From CAZTHL01 sp964613585 (GTDB lineage: Bacteria; Pseudomonadota; Alphaproteobacteria; DSM-16000; Inquilinaceae), in assembly GCA_964613585.1 (NCBI GenBank), contig CAZTHL010000030.1:1-40437 (forward strand): a DNA stretch of 40,437 nt. The letters run 5' to 3'. Positions 30,689 to 39,375 of the stretch are shown here, piece by piece. Position 1 is the first letter of the stretch; each line of letters starts with the position of its first letter. Below the pieces are notes generated by a model, which saw nothing but the letters and a program-made list of their open reading frames with translations, was not told where the DNA came from and ran no database searches. The position numbers and the translations under genes were made by a program.

Positions 30689-31369
30689 CTAGGCGCGCTT
30701 GCCGGCGCAGACCGCGAAGATGTAGTGGGCCATCTTGTGATGGCCGGTGTGCACCACCTCGTCGTTCATGCTGAAGATGAACACGTTGTGGAAGTAGTCC
30801 TGCAGCAGCGCCTTCAGGTCCGGGGCCGTCTTGCAGTTGACGTGCCCGACCTTCGACTGCGGCGAGGCGTAGGCCTGGCTTTCCAGCGACGGCAGCCCGA
30901 GGATCGCCGCACCGTTCGCGTCCAGGGTGGCGATGCTGTTGGCCAGGAAGCGGCGCTCCTCGGCCGCCTCGATGTGCTCGAGCACGTCGAGCGAGAAGAC
31001 GGCGTCAAAGTCGCCCGGCACGGGGCCGCTCAGCATGTCGTGGACGTGCACGTCGAAGTCCCAGCGGGGCACCATGCGCTGCCGCACATCCTCCACAAAC
31101 ACCGGATCGAAGTCGATCGCCGTCAGCCGGCCGACCTCCGCCTGGACAATGCGCGTGCCGAAGGCGTCGCCGCAGCCGATCTCCAGGACATGGCGGCGCC
31201 CCGCCAGCATCTTCGCCACGAACTTGTAGCGGGAGAGCCGGAAGACGAGGTGCTTCGGATCCTCGTGCCAGCTCTCGCTGCTGCGCAGGCCGAGCCGCTC
31301 GAAGCCGCGCTCGCCGGCGGCCTCGACGCACACCTGGTACTGGCTTTCCTTCGTCTTCACGCCGTCCAC
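30689..31369 (-). CDS. Class I SAM-dependent methyltransferase
   Basis: The product has 226 residues. Motif I is RRHVLEIGCGDAFGTRIVQA, motif II RLTAIDFDPVFVEDV and motif IV DFDAVFSLDVLEHIEAAEER. The C-terminal SKVGHVNCKTAPDLKALLQD, then YFHNVFIFSMNDEVVHTG, is typical of methyltransferases in O-antigen or capsule clusters that act on sugar-bound groups. Two GTG starts are possible; 31369 was chosen because AGGGAG lies about nine bases upstream, and 31360 is the alternative. It lies between the C-methyltransferase gene and the HAD gene on the same strand, 47 and 71 bases apart. Confidence 0.85.
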   Translation of the reverse strand: MDGVKTKESQYQVCVEAAGERGFERLGLRSSESWHEDPKHLVFRLSRYKFVAKMLAGRRHVLEIGCGDAFGTRIVQAEVGRLTAIDFDPVFVEDVRQRMVPRWDFDVHVHDMLSGPVPGDFDAVFSLDVLEHIEAAEERRFLANSIATLDANGAAILGLPSLESQAYASPQSKVGHVNCKTAPDLKALLQDYFHNVFIFSMNDEVVHTGHHKMAHYIFAVCAGKRA

Positions 31370-31416
31370 GGCCCGATGCTCCCTTGGCTCCTGATCCCGG
31401 CTCCGCGCCCGGCGGG

Positions 31417-32682
31417 TCAGAGCTGGATGTCGCCGTCCCGGCCGACGACGCGGGTCTCCGGGCACAGCACGACGAAGTGGCCACCCTTCTCCAGGTAGTC
31501 CCGATGGCTCTCAATGATCTTCTGCGCGTGCACCCAGGCCAGGATCACCGTGTACTCCGGCATCCTCTCCACCAGCGTCGCGGTCGGGTGGATCGGCACA
31601 CCTTCGCCGGACATGTACCGGCCCACCTTCTGCGGATGGTCGTCGACGACGAAGGCGATCGCGCCGGAGAGGCCGAGCTGCGCGATCAGGGTGGGGCCGC
31701 TGCGGGCGGCACCGAAGGCCGCGACGGTGGCGCCTTCTCCGGTCACCCTCTCCACGAGCCCAATGGTCCTGCTGCGCAGCCGGCGCACCCGTGCGCCGAA
31801 CTCCTTCAGGGTGTCGACCCGGTCCAGCCCGCGCGCGGTCTCGAGCGCCAGCAGCGCCCGCACCGAGTCCTGGACCGGGCGCCGCCCGCCCTTCAGCTGC
31901 ACCGTGCCGATCAGCGAGCCGTGCTGGATCGGCGCGCGCTCGGCGGCGATCAACTCCAGGCCGTGACGCTCCAGGAACGGCACCAGCGGCGTCACCGAAT
32001 GGTGGCTCATGTGCTCATGGAAGATGGTGGCGATCAACACCCCGTCGATGATGTCGAGCAGGTACTGCGCCTCGAAGAAGAACAGGCCGTCCGGCGCGAG
32101 CATGGTCCGCACGCTGTCGGCCATTGCGCCCAGGTCGTCGGCATGGGCGAAGACGTTGAACGCGCAGACCACCTGCGCCGGCCCGTGCTCCTCGCGGATG
32201 CGCCGCGCCAGGTCGGGCGACATCAGGTCGGCGATCGTCGGGATGCCGTTCTCGTTGGCGCGCCGCGCGACCTCCCGGGCCGGATCGACGCCAAGGACCC
32301 GGTGGCCCGCCTCCTGGAAGGGCTTGAGCAGCGAGCCGTCATTGCTGCCGATGTCGATCACCAGCGAGCCGGGCGGCGGCTCGGCGGACCGGGTGATTGC
32401 CGTGGCCATCTCGCGGAAATGCTCCGGCATGCCCTTCGCGTCGCCCGAGTAGTAGGTGTACGACTCCCACAGATGCTGCGGGTCGATGACATCGAGCTGC
32501 TGCACGTGGCCGCAGTCGGCGCACATGTACACGTCGACCGGATACCGGGGTGCCGCCTTCGCCGTCTCCGCGTCGAGCGTGTAGCCTTCCGAGAGCGGGA
32601 TCGGCTCTAGCCCGACGACCAGCTCGACCCGGCTCGAGCCGCACAGCCGGCAGGTGTCCCGATGCGCGACGGTGACGGTCAT
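31417..32682 (-). CDS. Zinc-binding sugar C-methyltransferase-like protein
   Basis: The product has 421 residues with the three-part layout of NDP-hexose C-methyltransferases (TylC3/TcaB9 type). The N-terminal zinc knuckle has CRLCG and CADCG (Cys11, 14, 54, 57). The SAM domain has LVIDIGSNDGSLLKPF (Asp110) and VCAFNVFAHADDL. The catalytic IFHEHMSHHSV has the His222-Glu223-His224 group. The C-terminal domain (about 290-421) has VAAFGAARSGPTLIAQ and AFVVDDHPQKVGRYM. These enzymes add a methyl to a keto-sugar nucleotide, which implies branched sugars in the exported glycan. The ATG is at 32682, 15 bases after the SDR gene stop. Confidence 0.88.
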   Translation of the reverse strand: MTVTVAHRDTCRLCGSSRVELVVGLEPIPLSEGYTLDAETAKAAPRYPVDVYMCADCGHVQQLDVIDPQHLWESYTYYSGDAKGMPEHFREMATAITRSAEPPPGSLVIDIGSNDGSLLKPFQEAGHRVLGVDPAREVARRANENGIPTIADLMSPDLARRIREEHGPAQVVCAFNVFAHADDLGAMADSVRTMLAPDGLFFFEAQYLLDIIDGVLIATIFHEHMSHHSVTPLVPFLERHGLELIAAERAPIQHGSLIGTVQLKGGRRPVQDSVRALLALETARGLDRVDTLKEFGARVRRLRSRTIGLVERVTGEGATVAAFGAARSGPTLIAQLGLSGAIAFVVDDHPQKVGRYMSGEGVPIHPTATLVERMPEYTVILAWVHAQKIIESHRDYLEKGGHFVVLCPETRVVGRDGDIQL

Positions 32683-32697
32683 GGATCTTGGCTCCGG

Positions 32698-33588
32698 TCA
32701 GCGGTCCGTGGCGGGGAACAGGTCGTCGACGAGGCGGTCGAGCGGCTGCGGCGCAAGGCCGGTCAGGGCCGTGGTCCGCGCCATGCCGAGACCGCTGTAG
32801 GACGGCTTGAAGGCGATGTGAACGCCTTTGGCGGTGGCCGTCGTCGGCGCGATCAGCTCGGGATCGACCCGCAGCCGGCGCGCCAGGGCCCGCGCCAAGT
32901 CGACATAGGTGACGTTGTCGGCGCCGGACAGGTGCAGGCAGCCGGCCAGCCGCCGCTCGCCGATGGTGGCCAGCGCCTCGCCGACGAAGCGCACGGACAT
33001 GGGCGCGAAGACGAGATCCGAGAAGGGCGTGACCACCTCGCCCCGCTCCCAGGCGGCGAGCCATGACGGCAGCGGCGGGGTCGCGGGATCGAGGATCTTG
33101 GTCAGGCGGACGATGTTGAGCCGGTCTTGCGTTCCGCTCGCCTCGGCGATCTCCCGGATCGCCTGCTCGCCCTCCGACTTCTGTCGGGCATAGGCGATGC
33201 CCGGCGCATGGGGATCGTCCTCGTGCGGCCAGGGTCGCTCGCCGCCGAACACCGAGTTCGTCGAGATGAAGGTGACGAAGAGCCCCTGCTCCAGCAGGGC
33301 GCCGACGAGCCGCGGGATCAACTCGACATTGATGACGCGGGCCAGCGGATCGGTCTCGCACCGTTCGTAATTGGTCGCCGCGGCGACGACGAAGGCGTAG
33401 CCCACCGACCCCGGGGCGACGAAGCGGTCTTCCCTCTCGAGGTCCAGGAGGACGCGCTCGTCGTCCAGGGTCTCGGGCCGTCGCGTGGAGGCAAGAACCG
33501 GACGCCCGCTTCGCTTGAGCGCGCCGACGACGCCGCCCCCGACGAGGCTGTCGCCGCCCACCACCAGATACCCGGTCCTGTCCTGCAT
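32698..33588 (-). CDS. NAD-dependent epimerase/dehydratase-like SDR (RmlD-like)
   Basis: The product has 296 residues of extended SDR fold. The nucleotide site is YLVVGGDSLVGGGVVGAL (a relaxed GxxGxxG, residues 11-17). The catalytic residues are in FISTNSVFGGERPW and the YxxxK pair Tyr133-Lys137 in IAYARQKSEGEQAI. Further elements are RLTKILDP and VRFVGEALATIGERRLAGCL, as in dTDP-4-dehydrorhamnose reductase relatives. It probably reduces or epimerises a nucleotide-linked sugar, possibly the product of the neighbouring C-methyltransferase. The ATG at 33588 was chosen because the Rossmann strand follows directly; a GTG at 33648 would add 20 residues without similarity. Confidence 0.82.
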   Translation of the reverse strand: MQDRTGYLVVGGDSLVGGGVVGALKRSGRPVLASTRRPETLDDERVLLDLEREDRFVAPGSVGYAFVVAAATNYERCETDPLARVINVELIPRLVGALLEQGLFVTFISTNSVFGGERPWPHEDDPHAPGIAYARQKSEGEQAIREIAEASGTQDRLNIVRLTKILDPATPPLPSWLAAWERGEVVTPFSDLVFAPMSVRFVGEALATIGERRLAGCLHLSGADNVTYVDLARALARRLRVDPELIAPTTATAKGVHIAFKPSYSGLGMARTTALTGLAPQPLDRLVDDLFPATDR

Positions 33589-33644
33589 CGGCTCCGTCGG
33601 CTCCGTTCCGGCGCCACCGTCGACGGGATGGCAACCATGCGGGT

Positions 33645-35687
33645 TCACACCGTGTCAACGGCGATCTGGCGTGCGGCATCGGGCCGGCGGCCCTCGTCAT
33701 CAACGATCTCGAAAGACTCCGAGGCCGACGAGCGGAGGCGCAGCGACACCAGCGCGCTGCTGCAGTACTCAAGGCATTCGTCGCTTGAGTTTCGCAATCG
33801 AATATTGTTTACCGCCGTCAGCGCCGCGACGATCGGCCAGCCGACCACCGCAAGGGCGCAGGCCGGCACGTCCAGGATCCGGCCCGGCAGCAGGTTCTGC
33901 TTGATGGCGCGATCCAGAAGCCGAAGCCGCCGCTTGACGCGGCCGCCGCTGAAGGCGGCAGAGATAGTGTACCGGATCCAATGGGATGGCAGGATCTGCT
34001 CGATGTACTGCGCCATTTCATGGGAAAAGTTGCTGGGATCGAGCTCTGAGTTCATGTGCTCGAAGAAAAGGGAAAGTGTGCCGCTCGGCCTGAGTAGCTC
34101 GGCCGCCGCCTCAACGAGCTCGGCTGTCTGGCGAATGTCCTTGCGCCAAACATGGATGAGGATCCTGTCATAGGCGGCGTTCGGCTTTCGCCTGCTATCG
34201 AGCAACTCACGAAAGGAGAGCGTTTCGAGCGGCAGCTCCGCGCTCAGGGGCGTCGGCAGCTGACTCGTGTCCGGGTATATCAGCAAGCTCTGTCCGCTCG
34301 CCGTTGACCGCGCCCACGACCAGACAAGACGGGAATCAAGCCACAGGTGGTGCCAAATGGCGACGTTCGGCATGCGGCCGGTTTGCTGACGCACGGTCCT
34401 CATCAGGGCAAGATACGGATTCCCGGCGATCAGCTTCAGAATCGAGACTTGGCGGTCGGTGACCCGCTCCTCAGGCATCTCGTCGGATGTCGAGCCCGGC
34501 AATGCCAGCTCCGGAGGCAAGTCCGTCTGCTTACCGTTCGCTGAGTGGCTTGCTCGAAGCATTGACCAGGTCTGGACGCCCAGAACCCAGTAATGGTGGC
34601 GCGCATGGTCCATGGGGATTGCGCTCATCTCCCGGCCCAGCGCCTCGACGAAGCGGCCGGCCTCGGCCCGATGACGATCGATGTCGTCAGGCAACGCTTT
34701 CGCATGGAACAGCACGTCGATCTCGGCGAAACGCCGATGCTCCCGCGTGGTCCAGCGTGACAGCTCTGCCGCGATGTCGCCGACGCTCGGCCGCCCGCAA
34801 CGGAGGAAGTGCTTCTCCTGATCCGTGGGCTGCAGCTCCAGCATGAAGAACTCATCGGAGTCGGCGAGCACCGAGAAGCTGCCGGACGGCACCAGCTCCG
34901 GCACGAAGCCGTAGTCACAATAGGAGCTGACCGGCGGCATCGGCACCTCGGGCCGGATCGCCAGCATGAAGATCAGGTGGTAGCGGCCGAGCAGGGTGGA
35001 GTCGTTAACCTGCCAATAGATTTGATTGTAGGTGCTCGACCGGATGAAGGTCTGCGAGATGGTCTTCGCGATTACCGTCGGATGCAGGTTGGCGAAAGCG
35101 AGCCTCACCATCTCGCGCGGGCGCATGGTCAGCGTGTGGCGCTGCGTGTCGACCTCTTGCAGGAGGGTCGGCAGCACCGTTTCGGCGCGCGCGCGCAGGG
35201 ACGGGGCCATGACGCATCGCTCGCCCCGGCGCAGCCGCTCGGCGAGCGCCTTCAGGGCGCCGTCCGCCAGCACGAAGTCCGAGTTCATGAAGATGAAGCA
35301 GGTGTCGACCTGGGCGGCGCCGCTGTCCATCACCGCGCGAGCATAGGCCAGAGTCAACGTGACCCCGTAGATGCCGGTGGTGATCAGATCGTCGATGTAA
35401 ATGAAGCGGATCGGACAAATCGACTTCAGGACGCCGAAGGCCGCTTCGCGTTCAAAGGACAGTCGGCTCTCGGCCGTTGTCATGATCAGGATCTCTAGGT
35501 CGAAGTCCTGCGCCAGGCTCGGTAGATTGCCGCGCGACAAATACGATGGCAATGAGCAGTGGGCGAACTCTTCAATATAGCGTTCACCCCAGATGGCGGC
35601 AATAAATTTGACCTTAGCCTTGCCCGTCATCCGACGTCGTTTCTCGTTCGCGATCCACCATTCTGTCATCGGCAATAGAGTTGCCAT
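33645..35687 (-). CDS. Large two-part protein: glycosyltransferase-like N-terminus, methyltransferase-like C-terminus
   Basis: The product has 680 residues. The N-terminal half (about 20-330) starts KVKFIAAIWGERYIEEFAHC, then SLPSYLSRGNLPSLAQ. It continues with YIDDLITTGIYG and a DxD-like FIFMNSDFVLADGALKAL (Asp137) and resembles GT-A style nucleotide-sugar binding. Residues about 530-610 (YDRILIHVWRKDIRQTAELV, then EAAAELLRPSGTLSLFFEHM) look like the second half of a class I methyltransferase, with no visible SAM loop. One hydrophobic helix, LDVPACALAVVGWPIVAALT, lies near the C-terminus. The ATG at 35687 has AAAGGT upstream. Codons are visibly less GC-rich than those of its neighbours, which suggests acquisition. 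The exact function is unknown; glycan assembly is inferred. Confidence 0.5.
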   Translation of the reverse strand: MATLLPMTEWWIANEKRRRMTGKAKVKFIAAIWGERYIEEFAHCSLPSYLSRGNLPSLAQDFDLEILIMTTAESRLSFEREAAFGVLKSICPIRFIYIDDLITTGIYGVTLTLAYARAVMDSGAAQVDTCFIFMNSDFVLADGALKALAERLRRGERCVMAPSLRARAETVLPTLLQEVDTQRHTLTMRPREMVRLAFANLHPTVIAKTISQTFIRSSTYNQIYWQVNDSTLLGRYHLIFMLAIRPEVPMPPVSSYCDYGFVPELVPSGSFSVLADSDEFFMLELQPTDQEKHFLRCGRPSVGDIAAELSRWTTREHRRFAEIDVLFHAKALPDDIDRHRAEAGRFVEALGREMSAIPMDHARHHYWVLGVQTWSMLRASHSANGKQTDLPPELALPGSTSDEMPEERVTDRQVSILKLIAGNPYLALMRTVRQQTGRMPNVAIWHHLWLDSRLVWSWARSTASGQSLLIYPDTSQLPTPLSAELPLETLSFRELLDSRRKPNAAYDRILIHVWRKDIRQTAELVEAAAELLRPSGTLSLFFEHMNSELDPSNFSHEMAQYIEQILPSHWIRYTISAAFSGGRVKRRLRLLDRAIKQNLLPGRILDVPACALAVVGWPIVAALTAVNNIRLRNSSDECLEYCSSALVSLRLRSSASESFEIVDDEGRRPDAARQIAVDTV

Positions 35688-35988
35688 ATGACCTTTGGTG
35701 ATCTTTGCATCTCTGGTTACGCCTGCCTTGCTTATCACACCAGCGCCGCGGATCGCCACATTCGTTTGCCTGGCCTCGACACGGTGTGCCCCTGCCGTGA
35801 GGCTTTTCCGCACCACTCCGGGCCGCGTTCGCGTGAGGCCGGTGAGGTGTGCCCGCGGCGGCGCCGAAGGCGTTGACGTCTCCGGCCATGCGGTGCAGTA
35901 CCTCATCGCCGGTCAGGCTCCGGCATCGGCCGCGCCGAACGTGGCGACCGACCGGCCGGCGCAAGGCGATGGGGCCGCGGAGAAGCGA
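35688..35988. other. Divergent intergenic region of the polysaccharide locus
   Basis: The 301 bases separate the large minus-strand gene from the plus-strand methyltransferase-export genes, so promoters for both arms should be here. The left part (35690-35760) is noticeably less GC-rich than the rest. Open frames cross it but begin without ribosome-binding sites or family similarity. I cannot place a specific promoter. Confidence 0.4.
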
Positions 35989-37209
35989 ATGGTGTGCCTG
36001 GTGTGCGGCGCGGACAGCGTCGTCGAGCGCCTCGATGTCGGGCGGCATCCGGTGGCAACCTTCTTCCTGCCGGAGCGCGACGCGCCGGAGCCGACGTACC
36101 GGCTGGCGCTCGGCCAGTGCGAGACCTGCGGGACCATCCAGCTGACGGAGCCGCTGCCGCACGACGCGCTCGTGCCGCCGACCTTCATCGAGGCACGCGA
36201 GCCCGAGGAGCATCTGGACACGACCGTCGGGCAGATCCTGGCACTGCCCGGCGTCGGCACCGATGGCATTGTCGGCGGCCTGACCTACAAGGACGACACG
36301 ACCATCGAGCGCTTCCGGCGCCACGGGTTCGGCAGGACATGGCGCGTCGAGCTCGGCGAGGACCTCGGCATCACCGATCCGGCCGCCAACATCGAGACGG
36401 TGCAGAAGCTGACCACGCCGGAGCGGATGGCCGGCATCGCGGCGCGCCGCGGCCAGGCCGACATCCTCATCGTTCGGCACATCACCGAGCATGCCGAGCA
36501 TCCGGCCGCCTTCATCCAGGGGCTGGAGGCGCTGGTGAAGCCCGGCGGAATCCTCATGATCGAGGTGCCGGACTGCTCGACCAGCCTCGATCTGGCGGAC
36601 TACTGCATGATCTGGGAGGAGCACTCCCTCTATTTGACGCCGGAGACCCTGGCCCCGCTGGTCCGTCTTGGCGGCTTCGAGCCGATCCGGCTCGACGTCC
36701 ATCCGAGGCCGTTCGAGAACTCGCTCGTGCTGCTGGCCCGCCGGACGGACGCGGTGCCGTCGTGGCGGGTCGAGCCGGCCGCGCGCGCCCAGGTCGGGCG
36801 TCTTGCCCGCTATGCCGAGGCCTACGAGCCGGCGCGCCGGGCTGTGCGCGAGACCCTGGCGCGCTGGCGCGACGCCCATGGCCCGATCGCCCTGTTCGGC
36901 GCCGGCCATCTGGCCTGCGCCTTCGTCAACGTCATGGGCGTGGCCGACCTCGTCGACTTCGTGGCGGACGACACGCCGGAGAAGCAGGGCCGCTTCCTGC
37001 CCGGCGCGCGCCTGCCGATCGTGCCCTCGGGCGCGCTTGTCGAGCGCGGCATCGGGCTCTGCCTGCTCGCGCTGTCGATCAACAATGAGGACAAGGTGAT
37101 CGCGCGCAACGCCGGCTTCGCGGAGCGAGGCGGCGTGTTCCGCTCGATCTTCCGCGCCAGCCCACGATCGATCTTTGGTGATGCCCCGCTCACGCGCGAC
37201 ACGGCCTGA
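35989..37209 (+). CDS. Zinc-binding methyltransferase-like protein with degenerate SAM site
   Basis: The product has 406 residues with the same three-part layout as the C-methyltransferase at 31417-32682. Zinc-knuckle cysteines are 3, 6, 44 and 47 (VCLVCG, QCETCG). The C-terminal domain has IALFGAGHLACAFVNVMG, then VADLVDFVADDTPEKQGRFL. In the middle, the place of the SAM loop is GIVGGLTYKDDTTIERFRRH, with no D/ExGxGxG, and the catalytic HEH is EEH (Glu210-Glu211-His212 in IWEEHSLYLTPET). It is probably a subfamily with another activity, or a catalytically altered paralogue. The ATG at 35989 has GGAG six bases upstream. It leads the exporter genes. Confidence 0.75.
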   Translation: MVCLVCGADSVVERLDVGRHPVATFFLPERDAPEPTYRLALGQCETCGTIQLTEPLPHDALVPPTFIEAREPEEHLDTTVGQILALPGVGTDGIVGGLTYKDDTTIERFRRHGFGRTWRVELGEDLGITDPAANIETVQKLTTPERMAGIAARRGQADILIVRHITEHAEHPAAFIQGLEALVKPGGILMIEVPDCSTSLDLADYCMIWEEHSLYLTPETLAPLVRLGGFEPIRLDVHPRPFENSLVLLARRTDAVPSWRVEPAARAQVGRLARYAEAYEPARRAVRETLARWRDAHGPIALFGAGHLACAFVNVMGVADLVDFVADDTPEKQGRFLPGARLPIVPSGALVERGIGLCLLALSINNEDKVIARNAGFAERGGVFRSIFRASPRSIFGDAPLTRDTA

Positions 37210-37293
37210 AGCGCCGACGGGCGCGGCGGGACGCCTCAGCCGAGGACCGGAAAGCGCGTCCGTCGCGGCGGCCGGCGGGCGGGCGGGACTCGA

Positions 37294-38202
37294 ATGGCCG
37301 CCAACGGGATCATGAGAATGGATGGTGGTGGAACGCCGGTGACCGGCGCCACCGAGCCGGCCGGCCCCGAAACGATCGGGGGCATGCGCGTGGTGGTGTC
37401 CCCAAGCCCCGGGCATCCCCTGGTCGTGGCCGTGCGCGACATCGCGGAGGCGTTCCGCTTCGCGCCCGTCTGGCTCCATGCGGGCTGGATCGACGTCGTC
37501 TGGCGGTTCCGCCGCACGCGTCTCGGACCCCTCTGGCACACCCTCGGGCTCGGCGTCTTCGTCTTCGTGATGGGCGTCATCTGGGGCACGATGCTCGAGC
37601 AGGATCCGCGGGAGTATTTCCGCTACATCGGTACCAGCCTCATCGTCTGGACCCTGGTCGCCGCCTTCGTCACGGAGGGCTCGACCAGCATCATCTCCGG
37701 CCAGGCCACGGCGGAGTCGATGCGCTTTCCCTATGTGGCCTTCACCTTCGGCCACGTCTGGCGCGCGCTCCTGCTGTTCGCGCACCATGCGGTCCTGTAC
37801 GTCGTGATCCTTGTCGGCACCCTCTACGTGCCGAGCCCGGTCGCGCTCATCGCCATCCCGGGCCTGCTGCTGGTCGTGGCCAACGGGGCCTGGATGAGCC
37901 TGCTCATGGGCATGATCAGCCTGCGCCGGCGCGATCTCGTGCCGGCGGCGGCCAGCGCCATGCAGATCATGATGTTCGTGACCCCCGTCTTCTGGCCGAA
38001 GGACCGGCTCGGGCCCGAGCTTGCCTATGTCGCGGACCTCAACCCGCTCTACCATCTGATCCGGGTGGTGCGTGACCCGCTGCTCGGCACCGTTCCGCCC
38101 TGGACGAGCTGGGCCTTCGTGGCCGGCACCCTGGTGGTCGGCTCGACCCTCACCCTGTGGCTTTACGGGCGCTACCGCGACCGCTTCGCCTACTGGTACT
38201 GA
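37294..38202 (+). CDS. wzm: ABC-2 type polysaccharide export permease
   Basis: The product has 302 residues with six membrane helices after a soluble N-terminus of about 60 residues. The amphipathic entry helix region WIDVVWRFRRTRLGPLWHTL, then LGLGVFVFVMGVIWGTML, is characteristic of Wzm/KpsM-type permeases. So is the conserved middle ISGQATAESMRFPYVAFTFG. The ending has VTPVFWPKDRL and NPLYHLIRVVRDPLLG. It moves undecaprenyl-linked glycan across the inner membrane with the ATPase encoded 15 bases downstream. The start is ATG at 37294, or ATG at 37312; the longer one was kept. Confidence 0.9.
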   Translation: MAANGIMRMDGGGTPVTGATEPAGPETIGGMRVVVSPSPGHPLVVAVRDIAEAFRFAPVWLHAGWIDVVWRFRRTRLGPLWHTLGLGVFVFVMGVIWGTMLEQDPREYFRYIGTSLIVWTLVAAFVTEGSTSIISGQATAESMRFPYVAFTFGHVWRALLLFAHHAVLYVVILVGTLYVPSPVALIAIPGLLLVVANGAWMSLLMGMISLRRRDLVPAAASAMQIMMFVTPVFWPKDRLGPELAYVADLNPLYHLIRVVRDPLLGTVPPWTSWAFVAGTLVVGSTLTLWLYGRYRDRFAYWY

Positions 38203-38217
38203 CGGAGACGGCGACGT

Positions 38218-39315
38218 ATGGCGAGCCTGACGGTGGAGAAGGCGTGGGTCGAGTTTCCGGTCTCCCTGTCGCGCTGGCACCGGGCCAGGACCTCGCGCAC
38301 CGGGGGGGCGATCGATGCCGAGCGTGGGGTGGTCACGGCGTTGCGCGACATCTCGCTCGAGCTGCGCGACGGCGACCGGCTCGGGCTCGTCGGCCACAAC
38401 GGCGCCGGCAAGTCGACGATGCTGCGGCTGCTGGCCGGCGCCTATCCGCCAACCCGGGGCCGGGTGCTGACCGCCGGGCGGATCTCGACCCTGTTCAACG
38501 CAACTCCCGGCCTGAGCCAGGACGGGACCGGTCGCGAGAACATCGTGACCTGCGGCCTGCATCTCGGCCTGACGCGCCGGCAGATCGCGGACCGGATGGA
38601 CGAGATCATCGACTTCGCCGAGCTCGGCGCCTACGCCGATCTGCCGGTCCGCATCTACTCGACCGGCATGGTGACCCGCCTCGGTTTCTCCATCGCCACC
38701 GCGGTTGAGCCCGAGATCCTGCTGCTGGACGAGGGCCTGGCGACCGGCGATGCCCAGTTCGCGCAGAAGGCGAGCCAACGGATGCAGGAGCTGATGACAC
38801 GCTCGTCCATCCTGGTCATTGCCTCGCATTCCGAGGCCCTGGTCGCCAACATGTGCTCGCGCTGCCTGCTGTTGGAGCACGGCCGCGTCGTCGCCGACGG
38901 TCCGGCCGCCGCCCTGCTCGAGTCCTATCACAAGGCCGTGGTCGAGGCCGCGCAAAGCGACGATCCGGAGGGTTTGCACCGCGCCTACACGCTGGCGACC
39001 GATCTTCACAGGCGCGGCGAGCGGCCGGCGCCCGAGCTCGAGGAGCAGGGCCTTCGCTACGCGCTCGGCCTGGCGCCGGATGATCCGAGCATGTGGCAGC
39101 GCTATGTCCACCTGCTCGTGATCCAGGACAAGACGGTGTCGCCGGAGGTCCGCGTGCGCAGCCTGCTGGCGACTCTCGCCGCCAATCCGGCGCGCGAGGA
39201 CGTGCGGCAGGACCTCCTGTCGGTGCTCGCTGATTGCCCGGAGGGCGAGCTTCCGCCGGAGCTGCGGGAGCGTGCCGCGGCGCTCGCACGGGCCGGCGAG
39301 GCGGTGCCGACCTGA
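38218..39315 (+). CDS. wzt: ABC polysaccharide export ATPase with helical C-terminal extension
   Basis: The product has 365 residues. Walker A is VGHNGAGKST (58-67), and the signature is the degenerate IYSTGM usual in Wzt/KpsT proteins. Walker B is ILLLDEGLATGD (Asp171, Glu172) and the switch His204 is in IASHS. The ATPase ends near residue 235. Residues 236-365 are helical and TPR-like (YTLATDLHRRGERPAPELEE, then RYALGLAPDDPSMWQRYVHL). This is unlike the beta-sandwich carbohydrate-binding tail of O-antigen Wzt. It powers glycan export with the permease upstream. The ATG at 38218 has GGAG ten bases upstream. Confidence 0.9.
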   Translation: MASLTVEKAWVEFPVSLSRWHRARTSRTGGAIDAERGVVTALRDISLELRDGDRLGLVGHNGAGKSTMLRLLAGAYPPTRGRVLTAGRISTLFNATPGLSQDGTGRENIVTCGLHLGLTRRQIADRMDEIIDFAELGAYADLPVRIYSTGMVTRLGFSIATAVEPEILLLDEGLATGDAQFAQKASQRMQELMTRSSILVIASHSEALVANMCSRCLLLEHGRVVADGPAAALLESYHKAVVEAAQSDDPEGLHRAYTLATDLHRRGERPAPELEEQGLRYALGLAPDDPSMWQRYVHLLVIQDKTVSPEVRVRSLLATLAANPAREDVRQDLLSVLADCPEGELPPELRERAAALARAGEAVPT

Positions 39316-39375
39316 CGATGCCGCGCCCTCGGCGGACCTTCCTGATCTCCCGGGGGCGCCTCGGCCAATGGCACC

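Noticed and set aside
33588..33648. GTG start 20 codons upstream for the SDR gene
   Set aside because: The extra residues precede the Rossmann strand without similarity, and the ATG start sits at the expected distance.
35614..39111. Minus-strand 1165-codon frame
   Set aside because: Antisense to the zinc-binding methyltransferase-like protein, permease and ATPase; Asp/Gly/Arg/His-rich noise.
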